A stretch of 64,000 nucleotides of DNA from Methylophaga sp. OBS1 (GTDB lineage Bacteria; Pseudomonadota; Gammaproteobacteria; Nitrosococcales; Methylophagaceae), in assembly GCF_026319365.1 (NCBI RefSeq), contig NZ_JAPDMS010000002.1, positions 124,001 through 188,000 of the forward strand, in the 5' to 3' direction. Every line of letters starts with the position of its first letter. The first letter of the stretch is position 1. Shown here piece after piece: positions 62,192 to 64,000 of the stretch. The notes beneath the pieces were generated by a model. It did not search any database. It had not been told where the DNA came from and saw only the letters and a list, made by a program, of their open reading frames with translations. A program made the translations under genes and the position numbers.

Positions 62192-62614
62192 TCAGCCGCC
62201 ACCATTGTGTCGCCGTTCACTGAGTTGCTGATAGACCCGCCTGGCATCTGCCAGATTCCGTTTGGCAATTCTCACACGCTTATCTTCAATCATGGCAATC
62301 ATGGCAATAACGCCTGTGATGCTGGATAGCACGCCTGTCAAACCACCAAACTGCCAGGCAAGGTAAATGGCAAAGCTGATGAACATTAATATCTGAACGA
62401 CCATCCATTGAGAGGCCAGTTTTTCCTTATGGCAGGTCGTCACTTTCCGCTGCCAGAGGCGCAATAACTCATCCAGTTCCTGATCGCTCAGAATGGATAG
62501 CTTGTTGTAATAATCAACCCCGATCAATTCATCATTCTCGTTACGTGACAAAAGATGAATATCTTCAGCCATCTCTCTGAGCGCGGAATAAGTGTTTTCA
62601 TCGCGTTCGATCAT
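62192..62614 (-). CDS. Small membrane protein of unknown function
   Basis: A 140-residue protein. A helical cytosolic N-terminal half (MIERDENTYSALREMAEDIH; LSDQELDELLRLWQRKV) is followed by two helices (about 70-88 and 91-110; VVQILMFISFAIYLAWQFGG) and a charged, possibly coiled tail ending in glycines. The start at 62614 follows GGGAAAAGC; the frame extends to 62659 without support. Not recognised. It lies 75 bases upstream of tpx but tpx has its own start signals. Confidence 0.65.
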   Translation of the reverse strand: MIERDENTYSALREMAEDIHLLSRNENDELIGVDYYNKLSILSDQELDELLRLWQRKVTTCHKEKLASQWMVVQILMFISFAIYLAWQFGGLTGVLSSITGVIAMIAMIEDKRVRIAKRNLADARRVYQQLSERRHNGGG

Positions 62615-62775
62615 GCTTTTCCCTATGATTTGTGATGTTATTACTATGACCCACAGCACACCCTGTATACAGGGATAAATTTCCTGAACTTATCAGCCTG
62701 CCTGTTTTCATAAAACCTTAATAGTCGCCGCCTATAGTGCACCTGACGCTGAACCACGTTACAGGTGCCAACCCC

Positions 62776-63735
62776 ATGAATGCAGCAGTGCCCCCACTCA
62801 CCATCTGGCGACTCACGGACGCGAAGCCAGGACATCAAAGTCAGAGCCAGGGACTGGTTAACGCGCTCAAACGACGGCTGCATTGCCAGAGTTTTGATAT
62901 TCCGGTTTCAGGCCGCCTGCAACCGATGCTGAGCTGGCTGAGTGCCACCTGGCCGGCAGGAAGGGACTTGCCGCTCCCTGATCTTATTATCGGTGCGGGT
63001 CACCGCACCCACCTGCATATGCTGGCAGCACAAAAAGTCTACGGTGGTCAGACTGTGGTCATGATGCAGCCCAGCCTGCCGTTGAAACTGTTTGATCTGT
63101 GCCTGATTCCGGCGCACGATCACTACCGTGGCAACGGCCGTTTCCTGGAAACCCGCGGCGTGCTCAATCCACTGCGACCCGAAGGCACACATCGCAAGGA
63201 CCAGTCTTTGATCATGATTGGTGGCCCGTCAAAGCACTGCAGCTGGGATGGCAACAGCCTGCTGTCTCAGATCGTACAGCTGTGTAGACATAATCCAACT
63301 GTCAATTACTGCCTGACTACATCCAGACGCACACCGGCAGATTTTATGCCTGCTCTCAGACAGTTGGGTTTAAAAAACCTGAGCATGACGCCATTTGCCG
63401 AGACCGGCCCCGGCTGGGTGGCTGAGCAACTGGCTCAATCCTCCAGCGCCTGGATCACTGAAGAGTCTACCTCCATGGTGTATGAAGCCCTGACTGCCCG
63501 GAATGCGGTTGGTCTGCTCAATATGCCGGTGAAACGTGAGAACCGGGTTTCACGTGGTATCAATCAGCTGCTCGCTGATCAGCTGGTGACACGCTTTGAC
63601 AGCCTGGGTGACTACAAAAAATCGCTTCATCCTGTGGCCGGTTTTACGGAAGCCGACCGCTGTGCTGACTGGATGATAAAACGCTGGCTGCAGACAGCAC
63701 CGGCTTTACAGCCTCAGCTTGTAGGCTTGCCATGA
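62776..63735 (+). CDS. ELM1-family protein (mitochondrial-fission ELM1-like)
   Basis: A 319-residue protein of the ELM1/DUF1022 family: IWRLTDAKPGHQSQSQGLVNA at the N-terminus (one residue shortened here to TDAKPGHQSQSQGL), PDLIIGAGHRTHLHMLAAQK, LCLIPAHDHYRG, and ITEESTSMVYEALTARNAVG. The fold looks like a GT-B glycosyltransferase, and bacterial members often sit in lipopolysaccharide or capsule clusters. The start ATG at 62776 is chosen over 62737 as it fits the family's N-terminus. A glycosyltransferase gene overlaps its stop by 4 bases. Confidence 0.88.
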   Translation: MNAAVPPLTIWRLTDAKPGHQSQSQGLVNALKRRLHCQSFDIPVSGRLQPMLSWLSATWPAGRDLPLPDLIIGAGHRTHLHMLAAQKVYGGQTVVMMQPSLPLKLFDLCLIPAHDHYRGNGRFLETRGVLNPLRPEGTHRKDQSLIMIGGPSKHCSWDGNSLLSQIVQLCRHNPTVNYCLTTSRRTPADFMPALRQLGLKNLSMTPFAETGPGWVAEQLAQSSSAWITEESTSMVYEALTARNAVGLLNMPVKRENRVSRGINQLLADQLVTRFDSLGDYKKSLHPVAGFTEADRCADWMIKRWLQTAPALQPQLVGLP

Positions 63736-64000
63736 CCCGTCGACTCAATATTGCTCAGGTTCTGCCCGCACTGGAATCCGGGGGAGTGGAACGCGGCACG
63801 CTGGAAGTAGCACGCTATCTGGTCGCACAGGGTCATCGCTCCATCGTCATTTCTGCCGGTGGCCGACTGGTTAAACAATTGCTGGCAGAAGGCAGTGAAC
63901 ATCTGTCATGGCCGGTAGGAAGCAAGTCTTTACTGACCCTGAAATACATACCCAGACTCATTAAGTATATTCAGGACAATCAAATCGACATTCTTCACGT
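63732..64000 (+). CDS. Glycosyltransferase family 4 (5' part)
   Basis: The frame is open to the right edge, giving the first 89 codons. The N-terminus RRLNIAQVLPALESGGVERG is the classic donor-side start of GT4 (GT-B) enzymes, followed by ARYLVAQGHRSIVISAGG. It overlaps the ELM1-family gene (ATGA), so the two are co-transcribed and probably act in envelope polysaccharide synthesis. The acceptor and sugar are unknown. Confidence 0.88.
   Translation, partial: MTRRLNIAQVLPALESGGVERGTLEVARYLVAQGHRSIVISAGGRLVKQLLAEGSEHLSWPVGSKSLLTLKYIPRLIKYIQDNQIDILH

Overview
The window looks like chromosomal DNA of a free-living gammaproteobacterium of moderate G+C. Several gene sets point that way: divergent tesA / ybbA-ybbP, Slp lipoprotein, Tpx, VC0807-type membrane protein, PomB-like stator protein and a two-subunit pyruvate carboxylase with a divergent LysR regulator. 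Two separate stand-alone pqqA genes, each with its own terminator, together with phosphoketolase-acetate kinase, suggest a PQQ-using methylotroph, perhaps Methylophaga-like. That assignment is inference; no methanol dehydrogenase or pqqBCDE lies here. I see no phage, IS element or CRISPR.

Layout. 1-0.9 kb: 3' part of a CLC chloride transporter. 0.95-3.5 kb: tRNA-Leu(TAA), then an alcohol dehydrogenase / cyclophilin-like / cupin module, closed by a decayed copy of the tRNA 3' end and its terminator (a tRNA-bracketed mini-island). 3.8-7.7 kb: MscS channel, VC0807-type protein and an unknown membrane protein pair. 7.9-11.7 kb: tesA divergent from ybbA-ybbP. 11.7-15.8 kb: LysR regulator, cytochrome b561, two small or unknown membrane proteins and a PAS-PAS-GGDEF cyclase.

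16.1-24.3 kb: the most unusual region, an eight-gene, tightly overlapping operon. It encodes a secreted low-complexity protein, a lipoprotein, two membrane-anchored PEGA proteins (one ending in a SUMF1/FGE-like domain without the catalytic cysteines), a 46-aa membrane peptide, a MotA/TolQ/ExbB-type channel protein, and two VWA proteins. Each VWA protein has a single N-terminal membrane helix entered by an Asp at residue 17, as in stator B subunits. I read this as a candidate ion-driven envelope machine in which VWA domains replace the usual periplasmic domain of MotB/TolR/ExbD.

24.4-28.0 kb: phosphoketolase and acetate kinase. 28.1-30.3 kb: DUF4168 protein, a small exported protein, pqqA copy 1, a gene that appears to start with ATT, and a small YjfB-like protein. 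30.3-37.5 kb, minus strand: an ECF sigma factor, an anti-sigma factor whose outer domain resembles a subtilase prodomain, an S8 protease, an outer-membrane barrel and two exported proteins. 37.8 kb: pqqA copy 2. 38.3-42.6 kb: LysR regulator and pycA-pycB, with a 35-bp dyad between them. 42.7-49.8 kb: Slp, HDOD, a CHASE-PAS-GGDEF-EAL-CZB-like protein, a membrane GGDEF cyclase and an orphan PomB-like protein. 49.9-53.0 kb: acetolactate-synthase-like enzyme plus aldehyde dehydrogenase. 53.0-56.1 kb: lipoprotein esterase, WG-repeat protein, MscS channel. 56.6-60.8 kb: Anbu proteasome homologue facing a metallopeptidase / alpha-E / ATP-grasp operon. 60.8-64.0 kb: unknown protein, Tpx, small membrane protein, ELM1-family protein and the start of a glycosyltransferase.
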